NCBI RefSeq assembly: GCF_038049935.1
Contig: NZ_CP145886.1
Span: 3,638,501-3,702,500 of the forward strand
Length of the DNA: 64,000 bases
DNA from: Rossellomorea sp. y25
Lineage (GTDB): Bacteria > Bacillota > Bacilli > Bacillales > Bacillaceae_B
Direction of reading: 5' to 3'
Shown: piece by piece, positions 35,848 through 44,948 of the stretch
Layout: each line of letters opens with the position of its first letter
Numbering within the stretch: the first letter of the stretch is position 1
Position numbers and translations under genes: made by a program
The notes under the pieces: model-generated
Told to the model about the DNA's origin: nothing
The model's input: only the letters and a program-made list of their open reading frames with translations
Database searches by the model: none

Positions 35848-35920
35848 AAAAGATAAAATATAAAAATTCATCCATTTATCTTGCTTATTCCCCATAACGG
35901 TAGTAAAATAACCTTTGTGC

Positions 35921-35943
35921 TAAATCGTAATCATTACAGTTAT
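35921..35943 (+). promoter_or_regulatory. Zur box upstream of the zinc-binding lipoprotein
   Basis: TAAATCGTAATCATTACAGT fits the Bacillus Zur operator, a near-palindrome around TCGTAATNATTACGA. It lies 31-53 bases before the start codon, so the gene should be derepressed in zinc shortage. Confidence 0.85.
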
Positions 35944-35973
35944 CAAATTATTTCATTTAAAGGAGGATTCCTC

Positions 35974-36957
35974 TTGAACTATATTCGTATGAGTTTATTT
36001 TTATTATTGATTTTCGTATTGTCCGCTTGCGGAGCCACTTCTGAGCAGGAAGAGGCTGGAAAGAAAGATAAATTGGAAGTCTACACTACTGTGTATCCAC
36101 TCGAGGATTTCACGAAAAAAATCGGTGGGGAACATGTGGATGTGGAAAGCATTTACCCTCCAGGTGCCGATGAGCATACGTTTGAGCCTTCACAAAAAGA
36201 TATGATTAAAATGGCTGATGGAGATGTTTTCTTCTACATCGGAATGGGACTTGAAGGATTCGTTGAAAGATCGAAATCGATTCTGGAAAACGAAGATGTA
36301 GTCGTTGTACCGACCAGTGAACATGTTGAATTGAAACATGAAGAAGATCATGGTGAAGAAAGTGCTGAAGAGCATGAAGAGCACGAAGAACATGGCGACT
36401 CTCACGGGGACAATCACGGGGATGAGCACAACCATGACGTTGATCCTCATCTATGGTTAGACCCGGTCTACTCTAAAGAAATGGCGAAAACCATTGCAGA
36501 TACCCTTTCAGAAGAAATGCCGGAACATAAGGAAGATTTTCAAGCAAACCTCGATGCTTTAACGAAAGATTTAGATGCGCTGGACGCTGAATTTAAGGAC
36601 ATGGCTGAAAATGCACCAAAGAAAACCTTCTACGTTTCTCATGCTGCTTACAGCTATTGGGAAGAACGATACGGATTGCACCAGGAAGCCATTGCCGGAT
36701 TGAATACGGCTGATGAGCCATCGCAGCAAGAACTTAAGAAGATCATTGAAAAAGGAAAAGAAGACAATGTTCAATACATCCTCTTTGAACAAAACGTCTC
36801 TTCCCGTCTCACAGAAGTCGTACAAAACGAATTGGGTGCAAAAGCCCTGACCCTTCATAACCTTTCTGTACTTACGGAAGAAGACAGAAAGAATGATGAA
36901 GACTATTTTTCACTCATGAAGAAGAACATCGAGACTTTAAAACAGGCATTACAATAG
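35974..36957 (+). CDS. znuA: Zinc ABC transporter substrate-binding lipoprotein (ZnuA/AdcA-like)
   Basis: Cluster A-I binding lipoprotein of 327 residues. The signal ends in the lipobox LSACG. The fold shows VYTTVYPLEDFTKKIGGEHV, and a histidine/acid-rich loop (about residues 115-160, many HEEH/HGD repeats) followed by DPHLWLDP marks it as a zinc binder. The start is TTG, seven bases after AAAGGAGG; the longer frame to 35881 runs over the Zur box. No ZnuB/ZnuC genes follow, so it is an orphan binding protein. A terminator follows at once. Confidence 0.93.
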   Translation: MNYIRMSLFLLLIFVLSACGATSEQEEAGKKDKLEVYTTVYPLEDFTKKIGGEHVDVESIYPPGADEHTFEPSQKDMIKMADGDVFFYIGMGLEGFVERSKSILENEDVVVVPTSEHVELKHEEDHGEESAEEHEEHEEHGDSHGDNHGDEHNHDVDPHLWLDPVYSKEMAKTIADTLSEEMPEHKEDFQANLDALTKDLDALDAEFKDMAENAPKKTFYVSHAAYSYWEERYGLHQEAIAGLNTADEPSQQELKKIIEKGKEDNVQYILFEQNVSSRLTEVVQNELGAKALTLHNLSVLTEEDRKNDEDYFSLMKKNIETLKQALQ

Positions 36958-36968
36958 AACATTTTGAG

Positions 36969-36997
36969 AAAGAGCAGCTGGCGAGCTGCTCTTTTTT
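36969..36997 (+). terminator. Terminator after the zinc-binding lipoprotein gene
   Basis: AAGAGCAGCT, loop, AGCTGCTCTT, T6. Confidence 0.85.
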
Positions 36998-37117
36998 AGT
37001 TTTTGCGATTAAAAATCTTTATAAAAAGGTACTTTTCAAGATTAATCGTTAAATTAGCAAGTATATTAGCAATTATCGACGGGTTTTTAGCTCCGGGAGT
37101 AGGCCGATATCAATTTT

Positions 37118-37207
37118 ATTTTCAAATTCGGTCGATTTATTTTCAATTTTCCAGTTTTATTTTCAAAATCGAGCCATTTCTTTTCAAATTTTCAATTTTA
37201 TTTTCAA
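37118..37207. repeat. Five phased TTTTATTTTCAA units, period 20-21 bp
   Basis: The element TTCAA inside TTTTATTTTCAA begins at 37121, 37142, 37162, 37183 and 37203, so the steps are 21, 20, 21, 20. The bases between units vary. The mean of 20.5 is close to two helical turns. Confidence 0.6.
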
Positions 37208-37290
37208 ATCAAACCCTCTGCTTCATTTTGCATATATATTTTCGATTCCCGTAAAGCTCTATGCCAATATACGATTAATTTTACTGCTGT

Positions 37291-37342
37291 ATTATCGACT
37301 CTGCCCCATATATTTTCGACTTTGCCTATTATATTATCAACT
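37291..37342 (-). repeat. 21-bp tandem repeat (AAGTCGATAATATAT family), three units
   Basis: Read on the minus strand, three units AAGTTGATAATATAA, AAGTCGAAAATATAT and AGAGTCGATAATACA (key part of each) follow one another with a 21-base step. The consensus is the same as that of the plus-strand array at 59562-59624. Confidence 0.65.
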
Positions 37343-37476
37343 TAAAAAAATCGACATTCGCCAACAGCATTCCAGATCAACAATCAAACTTTCTCCCCCT
37401 ACTAAAAATCATGAATATTATTTTCCATTAAGTGGACAATAAGGAAATGTTAAAGACTAGTAAGGGAGACATGAGA

Positions 37477-38835
37477 ATGGATGAATTAGTAATTGCTCGT
37501 TCCTTGTTTGGTACTACAATGGCCTTTCATATCATTTTTGCCACACTTGGAGTCGGTATTCCGTTAATGATTCTTGTTGCAGAGATAATGTATCAACGGA
37601 CGAACGATCTCGATTATTCCGTGATGGCAAAACGCTGGACGAAGGCCTTCGCCGTGCTGCTGGGGGTAGGGATTCCGACAGGGACGATTGCAGGTGTTCA
37701 ATTGTCACTCCTATGGCCCGGGTTCATGGAGGTTATCGGGCGGGTGATGGCACTGCCGTTCCAAATCGAAATCTATGCCTTTTTTGTTGAGGCGTTATTT
37801 ATGTCTATTTATGTATATGCGGCGAATCGGATCGCTCCCTGGATGAGAATCGTGAGTCTTGTCCTGGTCGCCATCGGTGGACTTGCTTCAGCTGTTTTAA
37901 TCACGAATGTGCATGCGTTTGAAGGGACACCCGCCGGATTTGAAATGGTGAACGGAGAAATTACCAACGTGGATCCTTGGAAAGCCTTCTTCAATCCAAG
38001 CTTTTTCGTTACGGCGGGGCATGTTGCTTTATCTGCTTATGTAGTGGGATCGTTCACGATTGCTACAGTTTCTGCATTTAAGATGCTCCGAACTTCATTT
38101 GGGTCAAGGATTTATAAATTTCATCAAAAATCACTCATGATTTGTTTATTAGTAGGGGGCGTCTTCTCCTTCTTCACAGCGATTAATGGACATGAATCGG
38201 CTCAAATGCTTCATGAGTATCAGCCTGAGAAACTGGCTGCAGCTGAAGGCTTGTTTGAAACCCAAACCCATGCACCACTTTCCATTGGAGGCTTCACGGA
38301 TCCTGTAGAGAGGGAAGTAAAATGGGGGATCGAGATCCCCTGGGCCCTTAGTTTTCTTGCTGGAAACAGTTTCGATACGGAGGTCATCGGCTTAAACGAC
38401 TTTCCTGAAGAATATTGGCCGCCTCTCTTCGTTCATACGTTATTCAACGCGATGGTGGGAATCGGCTCCCTGCTCATTTTACTTTCCCTCATTGCCTACG
38501 TATGGAACAAATTATTGAAAAAAGACCGGTTCCCTAAGTGGTTGATGTGGTCGTTTGTAGCCGGTGGCCCCCTATCGATCTTAGCTATCGAATTCGGATG
38601 GATTTTCGCTTGTACCGGCCGTCAGCCTTGGACGATTTACCGCATCCTGAGTACAGAGGATTCGGTTACCACGACGGGAAACTTAGCCGTTCTGTTCGTT
38701 CTGTTCGTTTCGGTTTATGCGATTTTAGCCGTGTCCGTGGTTCTTGTTCTCTTGTATTACTTCAAACGGAATCCGCCTGAAAAAGACATCAACAAAGCGG
38801 AAGGAAAGAATAAGGATATTCCTCTATCCACATAA
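37477..38835 (+). CDS. ythA: Cytochrome bd-type quinol oxidase subunit I (YthA)
   Basis: CydA-family subunit I of 452 residues, about nine membrane segments, binding the haems. Visible: FHIIFATLGVG with the haem histidine, PFQIEIYAFFVEALF, the short quinol loop around EYQPEKLAAAEGLFETQTHA, and GRQPW near the C-terminal third. The short Q-loop and pairing with ythB fit the B. subtilis YthAB cyanide-insensitive oxidase. The start at 37477 follows AAGGGAG by eight bases; ATG six bases earlier is too close. It transfers electrons from menaquinol to oxygen. Confidence 0.93.
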   Translation: MDELVIARSLFGTTMAFHIIFATLGVGIPLMILVAEIMYQRTNDLDYSVMAKRWTKAFAVLLGVGIPTGTIAGVQLSLLWPGFMEVIGRVMALPFQIEIYAFFVEALFMSIYVYAANRIAPWMRIVSLVLVAIGGLASAVLITNVHAFEGTPAGFEMVNGEITNVDPWKAFFNPSFFVTAGHVALSAYVVGSFTIATVSAFKMLRTSFGSRIYKFHQKSLMICLLVGGVFSFFTAINGHESAQMLHEYQPEKLAAAEGLFETQTHAPLSIGGFTDPVEREVKWGIEIPWALSFLAGNSFDTEVIGLNDFPEEYWPPLFVHTLFNAMVGIGSLLILLSLIAYVWNKLLKKDRFPKWLMWSFVAGGPLSILAIEFGWIFACTGRQPWTIYRILSTEDSVTTTGNLAVLFVLFVSVYAILAVSVVLVLLYYFKRNPPEKDINKAEGKNKDIPLST

Positions 38836-38859
38836 ACAGCAATAATGGGAGGTGAAGTT

Positions 38860-39891
38860 ATGACACAAGCATTGATTGCCATCACGATACTATGGGGGTT
38901 CGTCTTTATTTATGCCGTCATGGCAACGATGGATTTCGGGGCCGGCTTTTGGTCGATGATCTACATTAATCATGACAAGACAAAAGCCACCAATATCGCC
39001 AACCGGTATCTGTCGCCAACCTGGGAGGTGACGAATACATTCATTGTTGCCCTGGTAGTGGCAGTGTATAGTATGTTTCCAGGTGCAGCCTATTCATTAG
39101 GAACGGTGCTGCTCGTCCCTGGAAGTTTAATCCTGCTGCTTCTGGCTCTTCGAAGTGCATTTCTGGTATTCTCTCACGTGGCAGATGATTACAGAAAGCC
39201 ATTGACCTATGTGACAGGGATTACAGGATTGTTGATTCCAGGTCTGCTCATCAGCGTACTTCCCATCTCTCACGGACCTTACATCGATTTTGAAGACGGA
39301 CAAACGCTTCTTCTCGGAAAGCTGTTTACGAGTCCACATGAATATGCCTTCTTCGGATTTGCCGTTGCCAGTACGTTATTTCTTTCATCCTTGCTTCTTG
39401 CTGACTACTCAAAAGCTTCTAAGGAATTTGAAGCCTTTAAAGTGTATCGGCGGGATGCGATGATCATCGGTCCAATCTCTGTCATTATGGCGTTCCTCAT
39501 TATGTTCACCATGAAGAATGAAGCGTCATGGATATATGATAGAATGATGGAAGACCAGAATTTGTTATGGCTCTCCTTAATCGGGTTCCTGGTTGCCGGA
39601 GGAACATTATTTCTACCCACCAATAAAGAGGGCATGAAGGGAATGCCCCGTGTGGCAGTCATCGCCGTGACATTTCAATATGTTCTGGCGAGCTATGTAT
39701 ACGGTAAAGCCCACCTGCCCTATATCATCTACCCGGAAGTCACGATCCAGTCCGGATTCACGGATCCCAACTCGTTTAAGGCTGTGTTCATCACCTATAT
39801 TGTCGGATTCATCATCCTGTTTCCTGGTTTTGTCTACTTTTGGAGCTTGTTTATGAATGATAAACGATATTTGAGGCAAAAAAGTGAATGA
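38860..39891 (+). CDS. ythB: Cytochrome bd-type quinol oxidase subunit II (YthB)
   Basis: CydB-family subunit II of 343 residues with about eight membrane segments (AITILWGFVFIYAVMATMDF, WEVTNTFIVALVVAVYSMFP). It forms the heterodimer with YthA. GGGAGGTGAAGTT precedes the ATG at 38860, 24 bases after ythA. A terminator follows. No cydCD-type assembly transporter is in the window. Confidence 0.92.
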   Translation: MTQALIAITILWGFVFIYAVMATMDFGAGFWSMIYINHDKTKATNIANRYLSPTWEVTNTFIVALVVAVYSMFPGAAYSLGTVLLVPGSLILLLLALRSAFLVFSHVADDYRKPLTYVTGITGLLIPGLLISVLPISHGPYIDFEDGQTLLLGKLFTSPHEYAFFGFAVASTLFLSSLLLADYSKASKEFEAFKVYRRDAMIIGPISVIMAFLIMFTMKNEASWIYDRMMEDQNLLWLSLIGFLVAGGTLFLPTNKEGMKGMPRVAVIAVTFQYVLASYVYGKAHLPYIIYPEVTIQSGFTDPNSFKAVFITYIVGFIILFPGFVYFWSLFMNDKRYLRQKSE

Positions 39892-39898
39892 CTGCACT

Positions 39899-39930
39899 AT
39901 AGCTCCGAGACTCTCGGAGCTATTTCTCTT
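39899..39930 (+). terminator. Terminator after ythB
   Basis: ATAGCTCCGAG, short loop, CTCGGAGCTAT, then TTTCTC. Confidence 0.8.
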
Positions 39931-39999
39931 ATCATTTGCTTATCCATTCCCCTGGCCTTACACTAACGGTAGAAATTAGATTTGAAAGGATGATCCATA

Positions 40000-40722
40000 G
40001 TGGCACAATCAATTAAAGGTAAAATCGCTTATATTACGGGTGCTGCCCGGGGAATCGGAAAGGCAACAGCATTGGAGCTAGCCCGAGAAGGTGTTCATGT
40101 CGGCTTGATCGCCCGGACAGAAAGTACACTGGAAAATGTGGCGGAAGAAGCAAGATCACTGGGTGTGAAAGCCAGTGTCGCAGTAGCTGATATCTCAGAT
40201 ATGGAGCAAGTGGATGAAGCCATTTCGAAACTGAAAAATGAACTCGGTCCAACCGATATCCTGATCAACAATGCCGGTATCGGAACGTACGGCTCTTTTC
40301 TGGAAATCGATCCGGCAGATTGGAAGAAAACCTTTGAAGTCAACGTATTTGGAACGTATCATGTGACGCGTGCCGTCCTGCCTCAACTTATCGAGAAAAA
40401 CCGCGGGGACATCATCAATATTTCTTCCAGCAGCGGATTGAAAGGCACGGCAAAAAGCACGGCTTACAGTGGATCGAAATTTGCCGTTCAAGGGATGACA
40501 GAAGCGTTGATGCAGGAAGTCCGTCCACATAATATCCGTGTCATGACTCTGAACCCAAGCCTCGTGGCAACGGATCTTACCTTTGGGGATAAGCTCGATG
40601 AAGCGGACAAAGAGAAATACATGCAGCCCGAGGATTTAGCGGAACATATGGTTTCTCAGCTGAAATTACACCCGCGTATCTTTATCAAGCAGTCTCTTCA
40701 GTGGGCGACGAACCCTTTTTAA
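40000..40722 (+). CDS. Short-chain dehydrogenase/reductase (FabG-like)
   Basis: Classical SDR of 240 residues. NADP-binding TGAARGIG (about 14-21), NNAG (ILINNAGIG), catalytic serine in ISSSSG and YSGSK (Tyr/Lys). It is annotated in relatives as 3-ketoacyl-ACP reductase, but the C-terminus differs from housekeeping FabG, so the substrate is open. GTG start after AAAGGATGA. Transcribed alone with a terminator. Confidence 0.88.
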   Translation: MAQSIKGKIAYITGAARGIGKATALELAREGVHVGLIARTESTLENVAEEARSLGVKASVAVADISDMEQVDEAISKLKNELGPTDILINNAGIGTYGSFLEIDPADWKKTFEVNVFGTYHVTRAVLPQLIEKNRGDIINISSSSGLKGTAKSTAYSGSKFAVQGMTEALMQEVRPHNIRVMTLNPSLVATDLTFGDKLDEADKEKYMQPEDLAEHMVSQLKLHPRIFIKQSLQWATNPF

Positions 40723-40739
40723 TAAACATAAGAAACAAG

Positions 40740-40768
40740 AAAAGCTCAGATTCAGCTCTGAGCTTTTC
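40740..40768. terminator. Terminator between SDR and VOC genes
   Basis: AAAAGCTCAGA, six-base loop, TCTGAGCTTTT. Shared by convergent genes. Confidence 0.8.
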
Positions 40769-40784
40769 CTTTTCAACCTTCTTT

Positions 40785-41156
40785 TTATCTGTGTTGATCT
40801 ACAAGAATCGGATTGCCATCAGGATCTTCAATCGTGAAACTTGCAGGACCTTCGCCTGATTCATCTGCTTCAGTCAACATTTTTACACCTTGTTCTTTCA
40901 GCTGTTTTTGAAGGTCCCGAATGTCCGTAAACGATTCGAGATTTTCAGCATTTTGATCCCATCCTGGATTAAAGGTCAGGAGGTTCTTCTCAAACATACC
41001 TTCGAACAGACCGATTACAGTACTTCCATTCTTCATGATAAGCCAATTTTGGGCAATTTCCCCTCCCAAAGTTTGAAATCCAAGTTTTTCATAAAATGCT
41101 TTTGATTTATGAATGTCTTTCACACTTAAGCTTACAGAAAATGCACCTAGTTTCAT
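40785..41156 (-). CDS. VOC-family (glyoxalase/bleomycin resistance-like) protein
   Basis: A 123-residue vicinal-oxygen-chelate protein with two beta-alpha-beta-beta-beta modules: LSVKDIHKSKAFYEKLGF at the start and FTIEDPDGNPILVDQH at the end. The ligand or reaction is unknown. GGAGGAGGAAAT precedes the ATG at 41156; the frame extends 16 codons upstream without a site. Confidence 0.85.
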   Translation of the reverse strand: MKLGAFSVSLSVKDIHKSKAFYEKLGFQTLGGEIAQNWLIMKNGSTVIGLFEGMFEKNLLTFNPGWDQNAENLESFTDIRDLQKQLKEQGVKMLTEADESGEGPASFTIEDPDGNPILVDQHR

Positions 41157-41232
41157 ATTTCCTCCTCCTGAAAATTGATAATTCAGATATTCGTGATAGG
41201 TCAAGTATAAATAATTACCATTGGAAAGACAA

Positions 41233-42345
41233 TTATGCGTTAAACTTTTCTCTATACGTGGTCACTTCACTCAACCGTTTTTTATTCAACTCCACACCTA
41301 TCCCCGGACCATCCAAACGTTCCGCCCTACCATTTTTCACGACGATAGGAGAAGAAATGATATCTTCTTCCCAATATTTCGAGGAGGAAGAAATATCCCC
41401 CGGAATCGAGAATCCCTCGAGAGTGGCAAGGGCCAGATTATGAGCCCGGGAAACCCCAAACTCGATCATGCCTCCGCACCATACATTGATGTGATTCTCC
41501 TGGCACAACCGGTAGATTTCCAAAGCACTTGTGTAACCTCCGACTCTGCCAAGCTTGATATTGACCACTCCGCAACTATTTAAATAGATGGCACTTTTCA
41601 TATCATGAGGGGTTACGATACTTTCATCCAAACAAATCGGAGTCGACAGCTCTTTTTGCAAAAGAGAGTGCTCCACTAAATCATTAACTCCCAAAGGCTG
41701 TTCGATCATCTCCAGACCAAACTCATCTAGTGCTTGAAGCCGGCTTTTGTCTTCAAGGGAATAAGCTGAGTTCGCATCTGCCAGAAGAGAAAGGGAAGGA
41801 AAATGGTCCCTCAACTCTTTCACAATCTCCACATCCGCTCCAGGAGAGATTTTCAGCTTTATGCGTTGATACCCTTCCTGCACAAGATCTTCAGCCGAAT
41901 GGATCATTTCTTTCACTGAGTTGGACCCCACAACGGCGCCGGCAAGAATTTCAGAACGTGTCCCCCCGATCATCTCCCAGAGAGGAACGTTCTGCTGCCT
42001 TGCATAGAGATCCCATAAAGCCATTTCAAGTGCAGCCTTCGCCATTGAATTTCCCCGAACGGCTGCGAATCTCTTTCCGATTTCTTTAGGGTGTTCAAAC
42101 GGGTCGCTGTTCATTAAAGGAATTAATACATCTTTGATCATATGATAGGATGTTTTCACAGTTTCTTCTGTATACCACGGTGTGGAAAAAGCAACCCCCT
42201 CTCCCAGTCCAATCAATCCGTCGGCATCCTGAATCTCAACGATGATCCCTTCCCGTTTTTCAACGGTTTGCAGATGGGTCACAAAGGGCTTTTTCAATGG
42301 CATCGATAGGATGTGAAGCGTAATGGATTTAATCTTCATCGACAT
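41233..42345 (-). CDS. menC: o-Succinylbenzoate synthase MenC
   Basis: Enolase-superfamily enzyme of 370 residues that dehydrates SHCHC to o-succinylbenzoate in menaquinone synthesis. Catalytic features: KLKISPG (Lys pair), LLADANSAY, EQPLG, LDESI and NIKLGRVGG. The start overlaps the end of menE by 17 bases (or 11 if the second ATG at 42339 is used), so they are co-translated. MenC-type enzymes of this group can also act as N-acylamino acid racemases; the men context decides. Confidence 0.95.
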   Translation of the reverse strand: MSMKIKSITLHILSMPLKKPFVTHLQTVEKREGIIVEIQDADGLIGLGEGVAFSTPWYTEETVKTSYHMIKDVLIPLMNSDPFEHPKEIGKRFAAVRGNSMAKAALEMALWDLYARQQNVPLWEMIGGTRSEILAGAVVGSNSVKEMIHSAEDLVQEGYQRIKLKISPGADVEIVKELRDHFPSLSLLADANSAYSLEDKSRLQALDEFGLEMIEQPLGVNDLVEHSLLQKELSTPICLDESIVTPHDMKSAIYLNSCGVVNIKLGRVGGYTSALEIYRLCQENHINVWCGGMIEFGVSRAHNLALATLEGFSIPGDISSSSKYWEEDIISSPIVVKNGRAERLDGPGIGVELNKKRLSEVTTYREKFNA

Positions 42346-43819
42346 ACAGTCCCTTCTCCCACTGCTCCCGTAACACCCTTCTCAGCAGTTTGTTCGAGGC
42401 ATTTCGTGGTAACTCATCTACAAAGATTATTTTTTTCGGCTGTTTATATGACGCCAAATGATCGGAGCAGTAGTTTAAGATCTCTTCTTTTGTAAGATGC
42501 TCTTTTTTAACGATAAACGCACAGGGAATTTGTCCCCATGTGTCATTTGGAATTCCAGCCACCCCGGCATCCTCTACTCCGTCACAGCCCAACAGCACAC
42601 TTTCAATTTCCGCAGGATACACATTTTCCCCCCCGGAAATGATGAGGTCTGATCGCCGGTCCAGTACAAATAAGAACCCCTCTTCATCTACATAACCGAT
42701 ATCCCCTGTATGGAACCAGTCATCTTCAAAACTTTTCGCATTGGCTTCCTCTCTTCGATAATACCCGTTCGTTACATTCGGGCCTTTTACCAGGATTTCA
42801 CCCTCTTGATTTGCTCGAGCTGCACCTTTTTCATTCTTGATTCTTAATTCTGAAGGAAAGAGGGGCTTCCCGGCGGAACCCAGCTTCTTCATACTATATT
42901 CAGGTGATAATGTCACGATTTGTGAAGCCGTTTCAGTCATTCCATACGTTTGAAAGACGGGCACTCCCTTATCCTTACAAGCCTGAAGTAAAGAAAGTGG
43001 TGCAGGTCCGCCGCCTAACAGCATGCAGCGGAAATTCGGGTGATACGTTCGACTCCCTGAATCTTTCATCAAACGCTGAAGCATATTGCTTACAACCGAC
43101 ATGATCGTAACCCTTCCACTTTCAAGCTCCTGATTGATGCTCTCGACGTCGAAGGTTTCAAACAGTCGTACCTTCATCCCATAAATGACACTTCTCATAA
43201 GGATCGAATACCCGCTTATATGAAAGAGAGGAACCGAGCAAAGCCAGGCATCATTTTCACTTATTCCCAGGTTCAAAGAAGAACCAATGGCACTCCACCA
43301 ATGGTTTCCGTACGATTGAAGGACTCCTTTTGGGGCTCCGGTCGTACCAGAGGTATACATAACCGAGCATGCTTGGTCTAACTGAAAATAATCCTTCACT
43401 TTAAAGCTTGTAGGTGGTGTTTGAAACAACTGAGAGAATGGGACCCCATCAACGTGATCCCCTAAAAAAGACAACTTATCCTCAAACTCATCTTCATAAA
43501 TGACCGTTGTTAACTCCATATCCTGTATTTGAAAAGATAATTCATTCGAACTCAGTTTGTTGTTTAATAAAACCGTCGTGAATCCCAGCTGTTGAATGGC
43601 ATGGATAACCAACACAGATTCCACTTTATTTTTAATCATGAGTCCCACAAAGGGATGGGTGGAAGATTTCACTACTGTATGAAGCTGTTCGCCTATATGA
43701 ATTGCTGTATCCCAGAGCTCTCCGAAAGTATATTCCACATCACCATTACTTAGTGCCATCCGATCAGGGGTTAAGAACGCTCTTTGTTTTAGCCAGTTAG
43801 GCAATTGCTGTGTAGTCAT
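42329..43819 (-). CDS. menE: o-Succinylbenzoate-CoA ligase MenE
   Basis: Adenylate-forming ligase of 496 residues: AMP motif YTSGTTGAPKGVLQS, QTYGMTETASQ, HTGDIGYVDEEGFL and SGGENVYPAEIE. It activates OSB for MenB. The start at 43819 follows GGAG by nine bases; the ATG at 43834 abuts a ribosome site. The gene is separated from menB by 295 bases holding a 21-bp repeat array, so it may have its own promoter. Confidence 0.96.
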   Translation of the reverse strand: MTTQQLPNWLKQRAFLTPDRMALSNGDVEYTFGELWDTAIHIGEQLHTVVKSSTHPFVGLMIKNKVESVLVIHAIQQLGFTTVLLNNKLSSNELSFQIQDMELTTVIYEDEFEDKLSFLGDHVDGVPFSQLFQTPPTSFKVKDYFQLDQACSVMYTSGTTGAPKGVLQSYGNHWWSAIGSSLNLGISENDAWLCSVPLFHISGYSILMRSVIYGMKVRLFETFDVESINQELESGRVTIMSVVSNMLQRLMKDSGSRTYHPNFRCMLLGGGPAPLSLLQACKDKGVPVFQTYGMTETASQIVTLSPEYSMKKLGSAGKPLFPSELRIKNEKGAARANQEGEILVKGPNVTNGYYRREEANAKSFEDDWFHTGDIGYVDEEGFLFVLDRRSDLIISGGENVYPAEIESVLLGCDGVEDAGVAGIPNDTWGQIPCAFIVKKEHLTKEEILNYCSDHLASYKQPKKIIFVDELPRNASNKLLRRVLREQWEKGLYVDED

Positions 43820-43895
43820 CCTGTCATTCTCCATTCCTTTCTTGTTTGTGCTCTTTACCGTCTTTCGTTACAGAGCTTTATTGGATCTTTTGTTC

Positions 43896-44000
43896 ATTGT
43901 TACGGCACTTCTGAGCTTTGTTCTGTAACTTCTGGACTTTGTTGTGCCACTTTTGGCTTTTGTTGTGCCGCTTCCGGCCTTTGTTGTGCCGACTCCCACA
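43896..44000. repeat. 21-bp tandem repeat (TTTGTTGTGCC family), five units
   Basis: Units start at 43896, 43917, 43938, 43959 and 43980, an exact 21-base step. Three read close to TTTGTTGTGCCRCTTCTGG plus two bases. The array fills much of the menB-menE gap. It is not a terminator. Confidence 0.7.
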
Positions 44001-44114
44001 AAACTTGTGCCAAATTGTGAACAATAAGAAAAACCAAGAACATAATGTGTATTCAGTAAATCTTCATTTAAAAAAGCCCGATGAATCAGCAAAGATTCAT
44101 CAGGCCACCTTAGA

Positions 44115-44933
44115 TCAAGGGAAACGAGGGAATTGTCCAAAGTCCGGTTTACGCTTTTCTTTGAATGCGTCGCGACCTTCTTTGGCTTCTTCCGTTGTGT
44201 AGTATAGAAGGGTAGCGTCACCTGCAAGCTGCTGCAGACCTGCCAATCCATCTGTATCTGCGTTGAATGAAGCCTTTAAGAAACGAAGGGCAGTCGGACT
44301 TTTTTCAAGCATCTCTGAAGCCCACTGAACTGTTTCCGCTTCAAGCTGCTCATATGGAACAACTGTATTGACAAGTCCCATTTCAAGCGCTTCCTGTGCG
44401 TTGTACTGACGGCATAGGTACCAGATTTCTTTCGCTTTCTTATGACCGACGATGCGTGCAAGATATCCTGCACCGTATCCGGCATCAAAGCTTCCTACTT
44501 TAGGACCTGTTTGTCCGAAGATCGCGTTGTCAGCAGCAATTGTAATATCACACACTACGTGAAGGACGTGTCCTCCTCCGATGGCATAACCTGCTACCAT
44601 TGCAATGACTGGCTTAGGGATCACGCGGATCAGACGTTGTAAATCCAATACATTCAATCGTGGAATTTCATCTTCCCCGACGTAACCGCCATGTCCGCGC
44701 ACTCTTTGGTCTCCGCCCGAACAGAATGCCTTCTCACCGGCACCTGTTAAAACGATGACACCAACCTTAGAATCATCACGTGCATAAGCAAATGCATCGA
44801 TTAATTCCATTACAGTTTTAGGACGAAAAGCGTTGCGAACTTCTGGTCGATTGATCGTGATCTTTGCAATTCCATTATATGTTTCGTACAAAATATCTTC
44901 GTAGTTTCTTTCTGAAACCCATTCAAAAGCCAT
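44115..44933 (-). CDS. menB: 1,4-Dihydroxy-2-naphthoyl-CoA synthase MenB
   Basis: Crotonase-family enzyme of 272 residues closing the naphthalene ring. Signatures: [17 protein letters not shown] (oxyanion and MenB-specific loop), [35 protein letters not shown]. The length is exact for the family. AAAGGAGG precedes the ATG, 15 bases after menH. Confidence 0.98.
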   Translation of the reverse strand: MAFEWVSERNYEDILYETYNGIAKITINRPEVRNAFRPKTVMELIDAFAYARDDSKVGVIVLTGAGEKAFCSGGDQRVRGHGGYVGEDEIPRLNVLDLQRLIRVIPKPVIAMVAGYAIGGGHVLHVVCDITIAADNAIFGQTGPKVGSFDAGYGAGYLARIVGHKKAKEIWYLCRQYNAQEALEMGLVNTVVPYEQLEAETVQWASEMLEKSPTALRFLKASFNADTDGLAGLQQLAGDATLLYYTTEEAKEGRDAFKEKRKPDFGQFPRFP

Positions 44934-44948
44934 TGGTTTGTTCCTCCT

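Larger units (their letters stand above)
36998..37476. other. 479-bp A+T-rich intergenic region with two periodic repeat arrays
   Basis: No convincing gene; a plus-strand frame at 37003-37254 is low-complexity (F, S, I) and overlaps the repeats. The region holds two ~21-bp periodic arrays described separately and unassigned A+T-rich DNA before the ythA ribosome site. Confidence 0.7.

Noticed and set aside
37003..37254. 83-codon frame rich in F, S and I
   Set aside because: Low-complexity translation of the A+T-rich periodic repeat region; no homologue-like features.
43896..44000. CRISPR array
   Set aside because: The step is 21 bases with no constant repeat plus unique spacer of normal size, and no cas gene is near. 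The same holds for the arrays at 14011, 37118, 37291 and 59562.
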